Of a stretch of DNA of 64,000 nt, positions 8,336-17,510 are shown in pieces. This DNA is from Oleiagrimonas sp964608595. Its GTDB lineage: Bacteria > Pseudomonadota > Gammaproteobacteria > Xanthomonadales > Rhodanobacteraceae. The notes under the pieces were generated by a model, which was given only the letters and a program-made list of their open reading frames with translations, was not told where the DNA came from and made no database searches. Position 1 is the first letter of the stretch; every line of letters begins with the position of its first letter. Made by a program: the position numbers and the translations under genes. Location of the stretch: positions 10,567 through 74,566 of the forward strand of contig CAZSOU010000002.1 in NCBI GenBank assembly GCA_964608595.1, given 5' to 3'.

Positions 8336-9486
8336 CAGCCCATCTCCGTGAAAAACAGCGCCACCAGTGCGTCCATCGCGATCAGCAGGAAAATCGATTG
8401 CACCACGCTGGACGTGGTGTGCTCGCCCACCGAACGCGTGCTGCCATGGACGCTGAAACCTTCCAGGCAACCGATCATCGCGATCAGAAAACCGAAGAAA
8501 GGCGCCTTGCCCAGCCCCAGCCACAAAAAGGTCATGGGCGTGTCGGCACGCAATACCGTGAGGAACAGTGTCGGCGAGATGTGCAGAGCGAACCAGCACA
8601 CCAGCGCGCCCCCCAACAGACCGGCCATCATGGCCAGAAATGTCAGCAACGGCATCACGATCATCATGGCCGTGACGCGCGGAAGCACCAGGTGCTCGAC
8701 CGGGTCCAGGCCCATGGCGCGCATGGCGTCGATTTCTTCACCGACTTTCATCGAGCCGATTTGGGCAGTGAATGCGCTGGCTGTGCGTCCGGCGAGCAGA
8801 ATGGCCGTCAACATCACGGCCAGCTCGCGCAAAAAGATGGTGGCGATGAGGTCCACCGTGAATATCGCCGCGCCGGCCTGCCCCAGCGCGCTGGCACCGA
8901 GAAACGCAATGACCGCGCCGACCAGAAATGCCAGCAGCACGACGATGGGCACCGCATCGAGCCCCGTTTGTTCCATGTGGTTGACCAGTGCCGTGATGCG
9001 CCAGCGACGCGGGCGAATCAGCATGCGTACACCGGTTTCAAGGGTCAGACCGATGAAGCCGCACAGACGCAGAAAACCATGCCAGCCGCGCACGGCGCCA
9101 ACGCCGATGCGTTCCAGCATGTCGACAAAGCCGATGTTAGGGCGCTTGCGCGGCGGGCGCGCGTAAATGTCCGTGACGGCATCGCTGACGGTATCCAGCA
9201 AGGCACGCAACTCGCGGGGCAATGTGCGGTCGCGCTCGGCCAGTTGGTGCAGGCTGGACGGACCCAGCGCCAATGCGATCAATCCCGCGCCGGCGGTATC
9301 GATGCGGCCGATGCGGTCGAAATCGACGTCCAGCGAATCGGACAGGTGTGGCTTCAATGCATCCAATTGCGCTTCCAGGGCGGCGAAATGCGCCAATGTC
9401 CAGTCACCGGAAAAATGCAATACCGCTTCGCCAGCGGAAGGCTGCGAGCATTCCACGGAACCGCAGGTGGCGGATGACGAGGCCAT
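8332..9486 (-). CDS. mlaE: MlaE permease with N-terminal STAS domain
   Basis: Inner-membrane permease of the lipid transporter. The C-terminal 250 residues are a MlaE/YrbE domain with several membrane helices and the conserved stretch ELAVMLTAILLAGRTASAF followed by EEIDAMRAMGLDP. About 110 N-terminal residues look like a STAS domain (EAVLHFSGDWTLAHFAALE; DFDRIGRIDTAGAGLIAL). In E. coli the STAS function is the separate protein MlaB, so here permease and MlaB-like regulator are fused. First gene of the mlaE-F-D-lipoprotein operon; ATG 9486. Confidence 0.9.
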   Translation of the reverse strand: MASSSATCGSVECSQPSAGEAVLHFSGDWTLAHFAALEAQLDALKPHLSDSLDVDFDRIGRIDTAGAGLIALALGPSSLHQLAERDRTLPRELRALLDTVSDAVTDIYARPPRKRPNIGFVDMLERIGVGAVRGWHGFLRLCGFIGLTLETGVRMLIRPRRWRITALVNHMEQTGLDAVPIVVLLAFLVGAVIAFLGASALGQAGAAIFTVDLIATIFLRELAVMLTAILLAGRTASAFTAQIGSMKVGEEIDAMRAMGLDPVEHLVLPRVTAMMIVMPLLTFLAMMAGLLGGALVCWFALHISPTLFLTVLRADTPMTFLWLGLGKAPFFGFLIAMIGCLEGFSVHGSTRSVGEHTTSSVVQSIFLLIAMDALVALFFTEMGW

Positions 9487-9588
9487 GCGGGCAATGTATC
9501 AGAGGCTTTGGCGGCACATCCTGAACGAGTCGCCCGTGCGTGGCAGGTATTTCGGGCATGACAGCTTCGTGGCCGGGGGCTGTTCCTC

Positions 9589-9616
9589 GCGGTCGCGCAG
9601 AAGATGCGCTTCTACA
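9589..9616 (-). repeat. Dispersed palindromic repeat, copy 1
   Basis: On the minus strand this reads TGTAGAAGCGCATCTTCTGC then GCGACCGC: an imperfect palindrome around GCGCAT...TGCGC. It matches four other copies in this window (10836, 12989, 53080, 58958). It lies in the gap between mlaE and the MFS gene and overlaps the longest possible MFS start. Confidence 0.65.
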
Positions 9617-9648
9617 ATGGGATGGAGATTTTTTGGCAAGGTGCTGAC

Positions 9649-10896
9649 GTGGAACCAAACCCGCATGAATCGTCTTATAGTGGCCGCGCCGTTGTGGCCA
9701 TGATTGCATTGGGCATGGGCGGCTTTGCCATCGGCACGGGCGAGTTCGTGACCATGGGTTTGTTGCCGGACATGGCGCGTGATATCGGTGTGAGCATTCC
9801 CGATGCCGGCGACCTCATCAGCGCCTATGCATTGGGTGTCACCGTCGGCGCGCCGACTCTCGCGGTGCTGGCGGCCGGCTGGCCGCGGCGGACGCTGCTG
9901 ATCGGGCTGGCCGCCTTGTATGCGCTGACCAACTTCGCTACCGCGGCGATGCCCGGTTACTGGGCCATTGCTGTGGCGCGGTTTGTTTCCGGTTTTCCGC
10001 ACGGTACCTATTTCGGCGTGGCTTCGTTGGTGGCGGCCACGCTGGCGCCGCCGGGGCGGCGCGGGCAGGCGGTGGGTTTCGTCATGCTTGGCTTGAGTAT
10101 CGCCATTCTGATCGGTGCGCCGTTTGCCACATGGCTGGGACAGCAGCTTTCCTGGCGCGCGGCATTCATGTTTGTCGGCGCATGTGCGTTGGTGGCCGTC
10201 ATGCTGATTCGTTTTTGCGTGCCATGGTTTCCGGCCATTGCCGGCGCCGGACCCTTGCGTGAACTGGGGGCGCTGGCGCGTCCGCAGATCTGGTTGACGC
10301 TGGGCACTGCCGGCATCGGTTTCGGAGGCATGTTCTGCGTTTTCAGTTACATCAAACCGACGCTGGTGAACGTCAGCGGCATGAGCACGGAACAGATTCC
10401 GTGGGTGTTGGCGCTGTTCGGTCTGGGGTGCGTGTTCGCCAATTTGATCGGCGCGCGTCTGGCCGATCACGCGTTGATGAAAACCATCGGCGGCATTCTG
10501 GTTTACGCCGTCCTCCTGCTGGCGGTTTTCGGCGTGCTGGTGCAATACGTGCCGACGGCCTTGCTGGGGGTGTTCCTGCTGGGGGGCATTGTGGCGCTGG
10601 GTCCGGCGATGCAGATCCGTTTGATGGATGTGGCCGGCGATGCACAGACGCTTGCCGCGGCGCTCAATCATTCGGCTTTCAATTTCGCCAATGCACTGGG
10701 CGCGTGGCTGGGCGGTGTCGCCATCGCATCGGGCATGGGCTGGACCTCGCTAGGTCGCGTGGGTGCGCTGCTTTCCGTGGCCGGGTTGCTGGTGTTCGTG
10801 GTGTCGTTGACATGGCAACGTCGCTCCGGACAAGCGCAGGAGCGCGTCCTCATGCGCGACCGCCGTGCAGCCCGACGAAACCGTCATCGCACATGA
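9649..10896 (+). CDS. MFS transporter (DHA1, AraJ/NepI-like)
   Basis: Twelve-helix major facilitator protein of the drug:H+ antiporter-1 group, resembling AraJ and NepI sugar or nucleoside exporters; the substrate is unknown. Helices begin at VVAMIALGMGGFAIGTGEFV. The conserved loop 2-3 region is degenerate (AAGWPRRTLLIGL). Start is uncertain: ATG 9604 and ATG 9622 are in frame, but they lie in or next to a dispersed repeat and lack a good ribosome-binding site. GTG 9649 has AAGG seven bases upstream and is preferred. The last about 20 codons (AQERVLMRDRRAARRNRHRT) run through another copy of that repeat, so the C-terminal tail is repeat-derived. Confidence 0.85.
   Translation: MEPNPHESSYSGRAVVAMIALGMGGFAIGTGEFVTMGLLPDMARDIGVSIPDAGDLISAYALGVTVGAPTLAVLAAGWPRRTLLIGLAALYALTNFATAAMPGYWAIAVARFVSGFPHGTYFGVASLVAATLAPPGRRGQAVGFVMLGLSIAILIGAPFATWLGQQLSWRAAFMFVGACALVAVMLIRFCVPWFPAIAGAGPLRELGALARPQIWLTLGTAGIGFGGMFCVFSYIKPTLVNVSGMSTEQIPWVLALFGLGCVFANLIGARLADHALMKTIGGILVYAVLLLAVFGVLVQYVPTALLGVFLLGGIVALGPAMQIRLMDVAGDAQTLAAALNHSAFNFANALGAWLGGVAIASGMGWTSLGRVGALLSVAGLLVFVVSLTWQRRSGQAQERVLMRDRRAARRNRHRT
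10836..10866 (+). repeat. Dispersed palindromic repeat, copy 2 (inside the MFS 3' end)
   Basis: Reads GCAGGAGCGCGTCCTCATGC then GCGACCGCCGT, the same motif as copy 1. It is translated as part of the basic C-terminal tail of the MFS protein. Confidence 0.65.
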
Positions 10897-10978
10897 GACT
10901 CGCCTCTGGTGAGTTGCAATGGCGTCCATATTCACTTTCGATCGGAGTCTGGCTGCGCCGATATGCTACTTTTCGGCC

Positions 10979-12103
10979 ATGAAACCCAAGATCGTGACGC
11001 GTATGTCCGGTTTGCGCCGGCATGGTATCCGGATTCGCAACTATCGCCCCGGTGCGCCTCCCGGTGCGCTGGAGGTGCCGGCGGATGTCGCGGCGGTCGA
11101 TGTGGAGCCGGCGACCGTGTCGCAGTTGCGTTACGCAAAGGGACGTGAGGTCGACGAGCAATCCGCGATGGATGTGGCCGACTGCCGGCCGCCTTCCGCC
11201 GATGCGGACGGTGTCACCTGGATACATCTGCAGGGCACGCCGACGTCCGAACAGTTGCAGGCGCTCGGGCGCCATTTCGACCTGCACCCGTTGGCGCTGG
11301 AAGATGTTTTCAATCACGAGGGTCGCGCCAAGTGCGAAGCCTACGATGCCCAGCAATTCGTGGTGCTCAATCACGTGCATCGCGATGCCGACAACGGTTT
11401 CAGTGCCGATCCGGTGAGTTTTTTTCTGGGCTCCAACTACCTCATCAGCATCAACGAAGGGCTGGAGGAATTGTTCGACCCCGTCCGTCAGCGCATCAAG
11501 GGGCAGGGCAGGATTCGCGCGCGCGGTGCGGATTACCTTTTGTATGCGTTGATGGACGTGATCGTCGACAGCGGCTTTCCGTTGCTGGAAGCGCTCGGCG
11601 ACGAGCTGGAAGTGCTGGAGGATGAAATCCTCGACGAGCCGGATCGCGACGCGCGCAACAAGATCCACTATGCCAAGCGCGAACTGGTGCTGATGCGTCG
11701 AGCGTGGTGGCCGCAACGCGAGGTGATTGCCGGACTCATGCGCGACGACACGCCGTTCCTCACCGAGACCACGCGTCTGTACATGCGTGACTGTTACGAC
11801 CATTGCGTGATCACCATCGACTTCGTCGAGACCTATCGCGAGATGGCGTCCAGTCTGCTCGACACGTATTTGTCGGCGGTCAGCCAGCGCATGAACGACA
11901 TCATGAAGGCGCTCACGATCATCGCCACGATTTTTCTGCCGCTGTCGTTTCTGGTCGGCTTGTACGGGATGAATTTCGACACCGCCAGCCCGTGGAACAT
12001 GCCCGAGCTGCATTGGCGTTTCGGTTATTTCTACGCGCTGGGCGTGATGGCGTTGGTGGCGATCGGCATGCTCGCGTATTTTCGTCGCAAGCGCTGGTTG
12101 TAA
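10979..12103 (+). CDS. corA: CorA-type magnesium/divalent-cation channel
   Basis: Inner-membrane pentameric Mg2+ (possibly Co2+/Ni2+) transporter of the MIT family. It has a large N-terminal cytosolic domain and two C-terminal membrane helices with the signature YGMNF near residue 325. The C-terminus ends in a basic cluster (RRKRWL), as is usual. ATG 10979 gives 374 aa; an upstream in-frame ATG at 10919 would add 20 unconserved residues. Single gene, with wrbA 170 bp downstream. Confidence 0.93.
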   Translation: MKPKIVTRMSGLRRHGIRIRNYRPGAPPGALEVPADVAAVDVEPATVSQLRYAKGREVDEQSAMDVADCRPPSADADGVTWIHLQGTPTSEQLQALGRHFDLHPLALEDVFNHEGRAKCEAYDAQQFVVLNHVHRDADNGFSADPVSFFLGSNYLISINEGLEELFDPVRQRIKGQGRIRARGADYLLYALMDVIVDSGFPLLEALGDELEVLEDEILDEPDRDARNKIHYAKRELVLMRRAWWPQREVIAGLMRDDTPFLTETTRLYMRDCYDHCVITIDFVETYREMASSLLDTYLSAVSQRMNDIMKALTIIATIFLPLSFLVGLYGMNFDTASPWNMPELHWRFGYFYALGVMALVAIGMLAYFRRKRWL

Positions 12104-12274
12104 TGGCCTTGCCGCCGGGAGCGCACCTCCTGCGCGGCCGTCACAGGGTCCGGTGAGACCATTGTCGGTATCGCGCTGTTTCGTTCAGGAAACGCAATGT
12201 CCGTGCCGCGACACCTTCGCGGTGGCGCCCAATCGGTCTATCATCAAAATTCCCGACCCGCAGCGGAGTGCGTG

Positions 12275-12895
12275 ATGACAACCCATGTCCAGATCGTTTT
12301 CTATTCCATGTACGGCCACATTCACACCATGGCCGAGGCAGTGGCTGAAGGCGTGCGCCGTTGCGCCGACACGGAAGTGACGTTGTTGCAGGTGCCCGAG
12401 CTGGTGCCCGACGACGTATTGGAAAAATCGGGCGCCGGGGACGCGCGCAAGGTGTTTGAACACATTCCGGTGGCGAGGCCGGAACAACTCACCGAACCGG
12501 ACGCGATCATCTTCGGCACGCCGACGCGCTACGGCAACATGTGTGGTCAGATGCGCAACTTCATCGATCAGTTGGGGCCGTTCTGGGCCAAGGGTGCGTT
12601 TGAAGGCAAGGTCGGCAGCGTGTTCACCTCCAGCAACACGCAGCACGGCGGGCAGGAAACCACCATCACCAGTTTTCACACGTCGCTGTTTCATCTGGGC
12701 ATGGTCGTGGTTGGCGTGCCTTACAGCGAACAGCGGCAGATGACGGTGGACGAAATCACCGGTGGCAGCCCCTACGGCGCCAGCACCATCGCCGGGCGTG
12801 AGGGCGGGCCCAGCGAAAACGAGTTGGCCATCGCGCGTACCCAGGGCAGGCATGTGGCGGAGATCGCTTCGGCGTTGAAGCGCGGCCGGCAATAA
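12275..12895 (+). CDS. wrbA: NAD(P)H:quinone oxidoreductase WrbA
   Basis: Flavodoxin-like FMN enzyme reducing quinones by two electrons, thought to protect against semiquinone-driven oxidative stress. The FMN phosphate loop is YSMYGHIHTMAEAVAEG. The WrbA features GTPTRYGNMCGQMRNFID and TSSNTQHGGQETTI are present. ATG 12275, eight bases after CGGAG, gives 206 aa (E. coli 198 aa). The frame is open to 12197 without conservation. Confidence 0.95.
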   Translation: MTTHVQIVFYSMYGHIHTMAEAVAEGVRRCADTEVTLLQVPELVPDDVLEKSGAGDARKVFEHIPVARPEQLTEPDAIIFGTPTRYGNMCGQMRNFIDQLGPFWAKGAFEGKVGSVFTSSNTQHGGQETTITSFHTSLFHLGMVVVGVPYSEQRQMTVDEITGGSPYGASTIAGREGGPSENELAIARTQGRHVAEIASALKRGRQ

Positions 12896-12988
12896 GGCGG
12901 CCGGGTCTCCCGGGACCGGAGCGCGCCGGCAACCTGCCGATTGGCCCGAATGGCACATTTTCCGAGATTTCGAGCGGCCCCGTACGGC

Positions 12989-13014
12989 GCGGTCGCGCAT
13001 GAGGTGCGCTGCTA
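12989..13014 (-). repeat. Dispersed palindromic repeat, copy 3
   Basis: On the minus strand this reads TAGCAGCGCACCTCATGCGC then GACCGC. It overlaps the mfd stop codon (TAG, 13014-13012) at its outer end and lies between the convergent wrbA and mfd genes. Confidence 0.65.
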
Positions 13015-16000
13015 CGCTGCGGTCAGCGTGTGCAACAGGCCGCGTGCGGCTTCCAGGCGCTCGGCGGGTTCGTCGAACTCACCGTTGATGCGCAGTTTTT
13101 CCTGACCGTCCAGCTTGTACACGCGCGGTTGCGTCTGGATCAACGTGATCAATGCGGCGGGATTGATATCGGGCTTGTCTCGAAACAGGATGCGTCCGCC
13201 GGTCGGACCGAATTCGATCTTGCGGATGCCCATCGGGGTGGCGGCGAGTTTCAGCTCGGTGATGGCGAACAGTTGCTTCACGGGATCGGGAAGCAGACCG
13301 AAGCGGTCGATCATTTCCACCTTCAAGTCGCGCAACGCCTCGGCATCGCGTGCGCTGGCAATGCGTTTGTAAAGCGTCAGACGCGTATGCACGTCGGGCA
13401 GGTAATCCTCGGGGATCAGGGCCGGGGCATGCAGGACGACTTCGGTCTCGTGGTCGGAGGTGAGGTCGAAGTCGGGCACCTTGCCACTCTTGAGCGCGTT
13501 GACGGCACGTTCCAGCAATTCGTTGTAGAGGCCGAAACCGATTTGCTGGATCTGACCGGACTGTTCTTCGCCCAGCAGTTCGCCCGCGCCGCGAATTTCC
13601 AGGTCATGCGTGGCCAGGGTGAAGCCTGCGCCCAGTTCCTCCAGCGACGCCAGCGCTTCCAGACGCTTGCGCGCATCGGATGTCATGGCGCGGCGATCGG
13701 GGACCAGAAGATAGGCGTAGGCACGATGGTGCGAACGACCGACGCGGCCGCGCAACTGGTGCAATTGGGCCAGACCGAAGCGGTCGGCGCGGTCGATGAT
13801 GATGGTGTTGGCCGATGGAATGTCGATGCCCGATTCGATGATGGTGGTGCACACCAGCACATTGAAACGCTGACGATGGAAATCCAGCATCACCTGTTCC
13901 AGTTCGCGCTCGGGCATCTGGCCGTGGGCGATGCGGATACGCGCATCCGGCATCAGCTCGGCCAGTTCCAGTGCGGTGTGCTCGATGGTTTCCACCTTGT
14001 TGTGCAGAAAATACACTTGACCGCCACGCGCCAGTTCGCGCTGCAGTGCTTCGCGCAGCAACGCCGGTTGCGGTTGCGCGATGGTGGTCTTCACCGCCAT
14101 GCGATGTTCGGGCGCGGTGGCGATGATGGAAAGATCGCGCAAGCCGCTCATCGCCATGTTGAGCGTGCGCGGGATCGGCGTGGCGGTAAGCGTCAGCAGA
14201 TCCACTTCGGCGCGCAGCTTCTTCAGTTTTTCTTTCTGCCGCACGCCGAAACGTTGTTCCTCGTCCACGATCACCAGACCGAGATCCCTGAACTTGACCT
14301 CGTCGCCGAGCAGCTTGTGGGTACCGATGACGACGTCGATCCTGCCTTCGGCAAGTTTCTTGAGCGCCGCGGTCGTGTCTTTGCGTGACTGGAAGCGCGA
14401 CAGCACCTCCACCGACAGTGGCCAGTCGGCGAAGCGATCGGCAAAATTGGTGTAGTGCTGTTGGGCGAGCAGCGTGGTCGGCACCAGCACGCACACCTGG
14501 CGACCGGCGCTGGCAACGGCGAAGGCGGCGCGCAGCGCAACTTCGGTCTTGCCGAAACCGACGTCGCCGCAGACCACGCGATCCATGGATTGCGGCGCTT
14601 CCAGATCGGTCAGCACGGCCTCGATGGCCTGTTGCTGGTCGGGCGTTTCCTCGAACGGGAAACCGGCCGCGAACTGGTGGCACATGGCGCGGTCGATGGC
14701 CGTCGCCATGCCCTTGCGTGCTTCACGTTGAGCGTGGATGGCGAGCAGTTCGGCAGCGACGTCGTGGACCTTTTCGGCGGCCTTGCGACGCGCTTTTTCC
14801 CAGGCGTCGCCGCCCATCGAATGCAGCGGCGCGTGTTCGGGCGAGGTGCCGGTGTAGCGGCTGACCAGATCCAGTTGCGCCACGGGTACGTACAGCTTGT
14901 CGCCCTTGGCGTATTCGATGACCAGGTATTCGCCGGGCGCATCGCCGATGTCCAGCGTTTCCAGACCACGGTAGCGGCCCACGCCGTGGTCGATGTGGAC
15001 AATCGGTGCGCCTTCGCTCAGCTCGGTGAGATCGCGGATGATCGTTTCGGGGTCGCGTGCGGCCTGGCCGGCCTTTTTGCCGCGACGCGTGCGTGAAACC
15101 CGCTCGCCCAGCAGCTCCTGTTCGGTGATCACGGCCAGGTCGGATTTCTCCAACACGAAACCGCGTGCCAGCGGTGCCACGGTCAGCGCATGCGACGTCT
15201 CCGGGAATTGGCCGTCGAGAAAGGCACGCCAACTGTCCACCGGCGTCGGGCGCAGGCCGTGCGAGGCCAGAAGGTCGGCGATGGCTTCGCGTCGACCGGG
15301 CGAGTCGGTGGCGATCAATGTATGACCGGAGTGTTCGGCAAGAAAGTTTTCCAGCTTCGACGCCGCTGCTTCCGCGCGTTGCGGCAAGGCCACATCGGGG
15401 ACGGGCGAGGTGCCGAGCGCGATCGCGTGCGGGTGGTCGTCGGTCACGAATTCGGCGCGCCGCCAGGTATTGAGTTTTTCGCGCAGTTTGTCCGGCGCAA
15501 GGTAAAGCTCGTCCGGCGGCAGAATGGGGCGCTCGATGTCGTGCGCGCGTTGATCGTATCGCGATGCCGTTTGTTGCCAGGATTGCTCGGCCGCATCCAG
15601 GGCGTTCTCGTCCAGCACGAACAGGGCGCTGTCGGCAAGGTAGTCGAACAGGGTTTCGGTCGCCTCGAAAAACAACGGCAGGTAATATTCGATGCCGCCC
15701 GGCGTGACGCCTTGTTTCATGTCCTGATAGATCGGGCAGCGGCGCACGTCGATGGGAAAGCGCTCGCGCAGGCGATGGCGGAATGCGCGCGTGGCGTCAT
15801 CGGTCAGCGGAAATTCGCGCGCCGGCAGCAATTCGACCGCTTCGACCTTGTCTCGCGAGCGTTGCGTCTCGGGGTCGAAGCTGCGGATCGAGTCGACTTC
15901 GTCGTCGAACAGTTCGATGCGATACGGCGTGTCGCTGCCCATCGGAAAAATGTCGATGAGCGCGCCGCGCACGGCGAAATCGCCCGGTTCGACCGCTTGC

Positions 16001-16461
16001 GGCACATGTCGGTAACCGGCGGCTTCGAGGCGCCGTTGTTCGGCGTCCAGTTCCAGTGTCTGTCCGTGGCGCACCGCGAGACCGGACCCGGTGATATAGC
16101 GGCGCGGCGCCAGACGCTGCATCAGCATCGGCGCGGGCACGATCAGAATGCCGCGCTCCGTCGAGGGCAGCTGGTACAGCGTGGCGATGCGTTGCGAGAT
16201 GATTTGCGGGTGTGGACTGAACAGATCGTATGGCAAGGTTTCCCAATCGGGAAAATGCAGCACCGGCGATTCGTCGGCAAACACGCCCAACTCGTCTTCC
16301 AGTTGCCGTGCGCGCAGGCTGTCGCGCGTGACCGCCACCAGCAAGCCGTCGTGCCGGCGTGCCGCCTCGGCCACCGCCAGTGACGAAGCCGAGCCGTCCG
16401 GCGTGATCCAGAAACGGCGCTGTTTGGGGGACGTGGGTAAAAGCGTGTTGAGCAGGGACAT
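13012..16461 (-). CDS. mfd: Transcription-repair coupling factor Mfd
   Basis: DNA translocase that removes RNA polymerase stalled at lesions and recruits UvrA. It has 1149 aa, the usual size. The order is UvrB-like N-terminal modules, the RNA-polymerase-interacting CarD-like domain (about 475-545: IVHIDHGVGRYRGL), and a RecG-like helicase with GDVGFGKTEVALRAAF (Walker A) and VDEEQRFGV. A C-terminal TRCF domain follows. ATG 16461 is preferred over TTG 16473. Confidence 0.97.
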   Translation of the reverse strand: MSLLNTLLPTSPKQRRFWITPDGSASSLAVAEAARRHDGLLVAVTRDSLRARQLEDELGVFADESPVLHFPDWETLPYDLFSPHPQIISQRIATLYQLPSTERGILIVPAPMLMQRLAPRRYITGSGLAVRHGQTLELDAEQRRLEAAGYRHVPQAVEPGDFAVRGALIDIFPMGSDTPYRIELFDDEVDSIRSFDPETQRSRDKVEAVELLPAREFPLTDDATRAFRHRLRERFPIDVRRCPIYQDMKQGVTPGGIEYYLPLFFEATETLFDYLADSALFVLDENALDAAEQSWQQTASRYDQRAHDIERPILPPDELYLAPDKLREKLNTWRRAEFVTDDHPHAIALGTSPVPDVALPQRAEAAASKLENFLAEHSGHTLIATDSPGRREAIADLLASHGLRPTPVDSWRAFLDGQFPETSHALTVAPLARGFVLEKSDLAVITEQELLGERVSRTRRGKKAGQAARDPETIIRDLTELSEGAPIVHIDHGVGRYRGLETLDIGDAPGEYLVIEYAKGDKLYVPVAQLDLVSRYTGTSPEHAPLHSMGGDAWEKARRKAAEKVHDVAAELLAIHAQREARKGMATAIDRAMCHQFAAGFPFEETPDQQQAIEAVLTDLEAPQSMDRVVCGDVGFGKTEVALRAAFAVASAGRQVCVLVPTTLLAQQHYTNFADRFADWPLSVEVLSRFQSRKDTTAALKKLAEGRIDVVIGTHKLLGDEVKFRDLGLVIVDEEQRFGVRQKEKLKKLRAEVDLLTLTATPIPRTLNMAMSGLRDLSIIATAPEHRMAVKTTIAQPQPALLREALQRELARGGQVYFLHNKVETIEHTALELAELMPDARIRIAHGQMPERELEQVMLDFHRQRFNVLVCTTIIESGIDIPSANTIIIDRADRFGLAQLHQLRGRVGRSHHRAYAYLLVPDRRAMTSDARKRLEALASLEELGAGFTLATHDLEIRGAGELLGEEQSGQIQQIGFGLYNELLERAVNALKSGKVPDFDLTSDHETEVVLHAPALIPEDYLPDVHTRLTLYKRIASARDAEALRDLKVEMIDRFGLLPDPVKQLFAITELKLAATPMGIRKIEFGPTGGRILFRDKPDINPAALITLIQTQPRVYKLDGQEKLRINGEFDEPAERLEAARGLLHTLTAA

Positions 16462-16568
16462 GCGCGCGACCAATACACGACGGCACCGGCGGCGCTTGCG
16501 GCCAGTGCAATGAAGGAACCGGACATTTTAGCAGGCGCGGGCGGTGGAACCGGTTTTCACAACGGGCG

Positions 16569-17186
16569 TCAGTCCAGATCGAGGGCGATTTGCGCCGTGC
16601 CGGGCTCGCCCGACAAACCCTGGCGCTTGAAACCCAGTCGGCGGCACAAATCCAGCATGGGGCGATTTTCGATCAAAACGTGACCCCACAAGCGGGCCAA
16701 TTTGCGGCGACGCGCTTCATCGACCAGACGTTGCATCAGCAACGCGCCGAGCCCGTAGCCGGTCCAGGCCTTTTCCACCAGCACGGCAAATTCGGCCTGA
16801 TTGGTGGTACGGTCGATGTAGATACGGCCGACGCCGCGGATTTCCTCGGGGTGCACGGTGGTGTCGACGAGAACGTTCGCGACCTCGACTTCCGGATCGA
16901 CATGGCACAGCTGCCGCGCCATGGGCAGGGGCAATTCACGCATGTGGTACAGAAAACGCATGCGGATTTCGTCGGCGGACAGGCGCGTGAAGCAGCGCCG
17001 GATGGCCTCGATGTCTTCCGGTACGATGGATCGCAGCCGCAGTTTCCTGCCGTCGCGCAGTTCCACGTCTTCACCGGCATCGTGAGCCGGTTCGGCGTGC
17101 GCGGCAAATCGCAACGCGCTGCGCGCGGGCAGGGTATTGCCCGCAACGGGTTCGGGAAACGCAGGGTGTTCATGGATCGTCGGCAT
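16569..17186 (-). CDS. GNAT-family N-acetyltransferase
   Basis: Predicted acetyl-CoA-dependent acetyltransferase. The GNAT fold covers about residues 50-200: an N-terminal strand with LRSIVPEDIEAIRRCF, a central FAVLVEKAWTGYGLGALLM acetyl-CoA loop, and a final ENRPMLDLCRRLGF helix. The N-terminal half (RCFTRLSADEIRMRFLYH) resembles the GNAT domain of Pat-type protein acetyltransferases, but here it stands alone without the CoA-ligase-like half. ATG 17186 gives 205 aa; GTG 17234 would add 16 residues. The substrate is unknown. Confidence 0.82.
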   Translation of the reverse strand: MPTIHEHPAFPEPVAGNTLPARSALRFAAHAEPAHDAGEDVELRDGRKLRLRSIVPEDIEAIRRCFTRLSADEIRMRFLYHMRELPLPMARQLCHVDPEVEVANVLVDTTVHPEEIRGVGRIYIDRTTNQAEFAVLVEKAWTGYGLGALLMQRLVDEARRRKLARLWGHVLIENRPMLDLCRRLGFKRQGLSGEPGTAQIALDLD

Positions 17187-17301
17187 CACATCTGCATTGT
17201 GGCGCGCCCACGGCAGGCGATCCAGCCACGACACCAGGCGCGTTCAAACTGTGTCATGCCGAATGAACCGGTCGTCAATGCGCATGCGGCGCCGGAACCG
17301 T

Positions 17302-17481
17302 TAACCTGCTTTATTCACCAACCTTCTACTGCGCCGGCCCAATGACACGCCCTGCACAGTTTTCGCTCGGTCGGGGTGCTCGACGTAGCGCAACTACGCC
17401 TGCGCGCCCCTTTGTCGCGAAACCCGTACAGGACATGCCTTGGTCCGGCTCGCTGCGAACGCTGATGAATAAAGCAGGTTA
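17302..17481. mobile_element. MITE-like element with terminal inverted repeats
   Basis: A 180-bp non-coding segment bounded by near-perfect 19-bp inverted repeats: TAACCTGCTTTATTCACCA at 17302 and TGATGAATAAAGCAGGTTA ending at 17481, with one mismatch. Both ends carry TA. The interior has no gene and is internally GC-rich. Size, structure and ends fit a non-autonomous transposon derivative; the parent family is not identified. It lies about 30 bp upstream of the CDF transporter gene and may alter its expression. Confidence 0.65.
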
Positions 17482-17510
17482 GACTCTGGGTTTTCCGAGC
17501 GGGAACGCCC

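Noticed and set aside
13030..16383. Long plus-strand ORFs (up to 452 codons) opposite mfd
   Set aside because: Shadow frames; mfd is unmistakable on the other strand.
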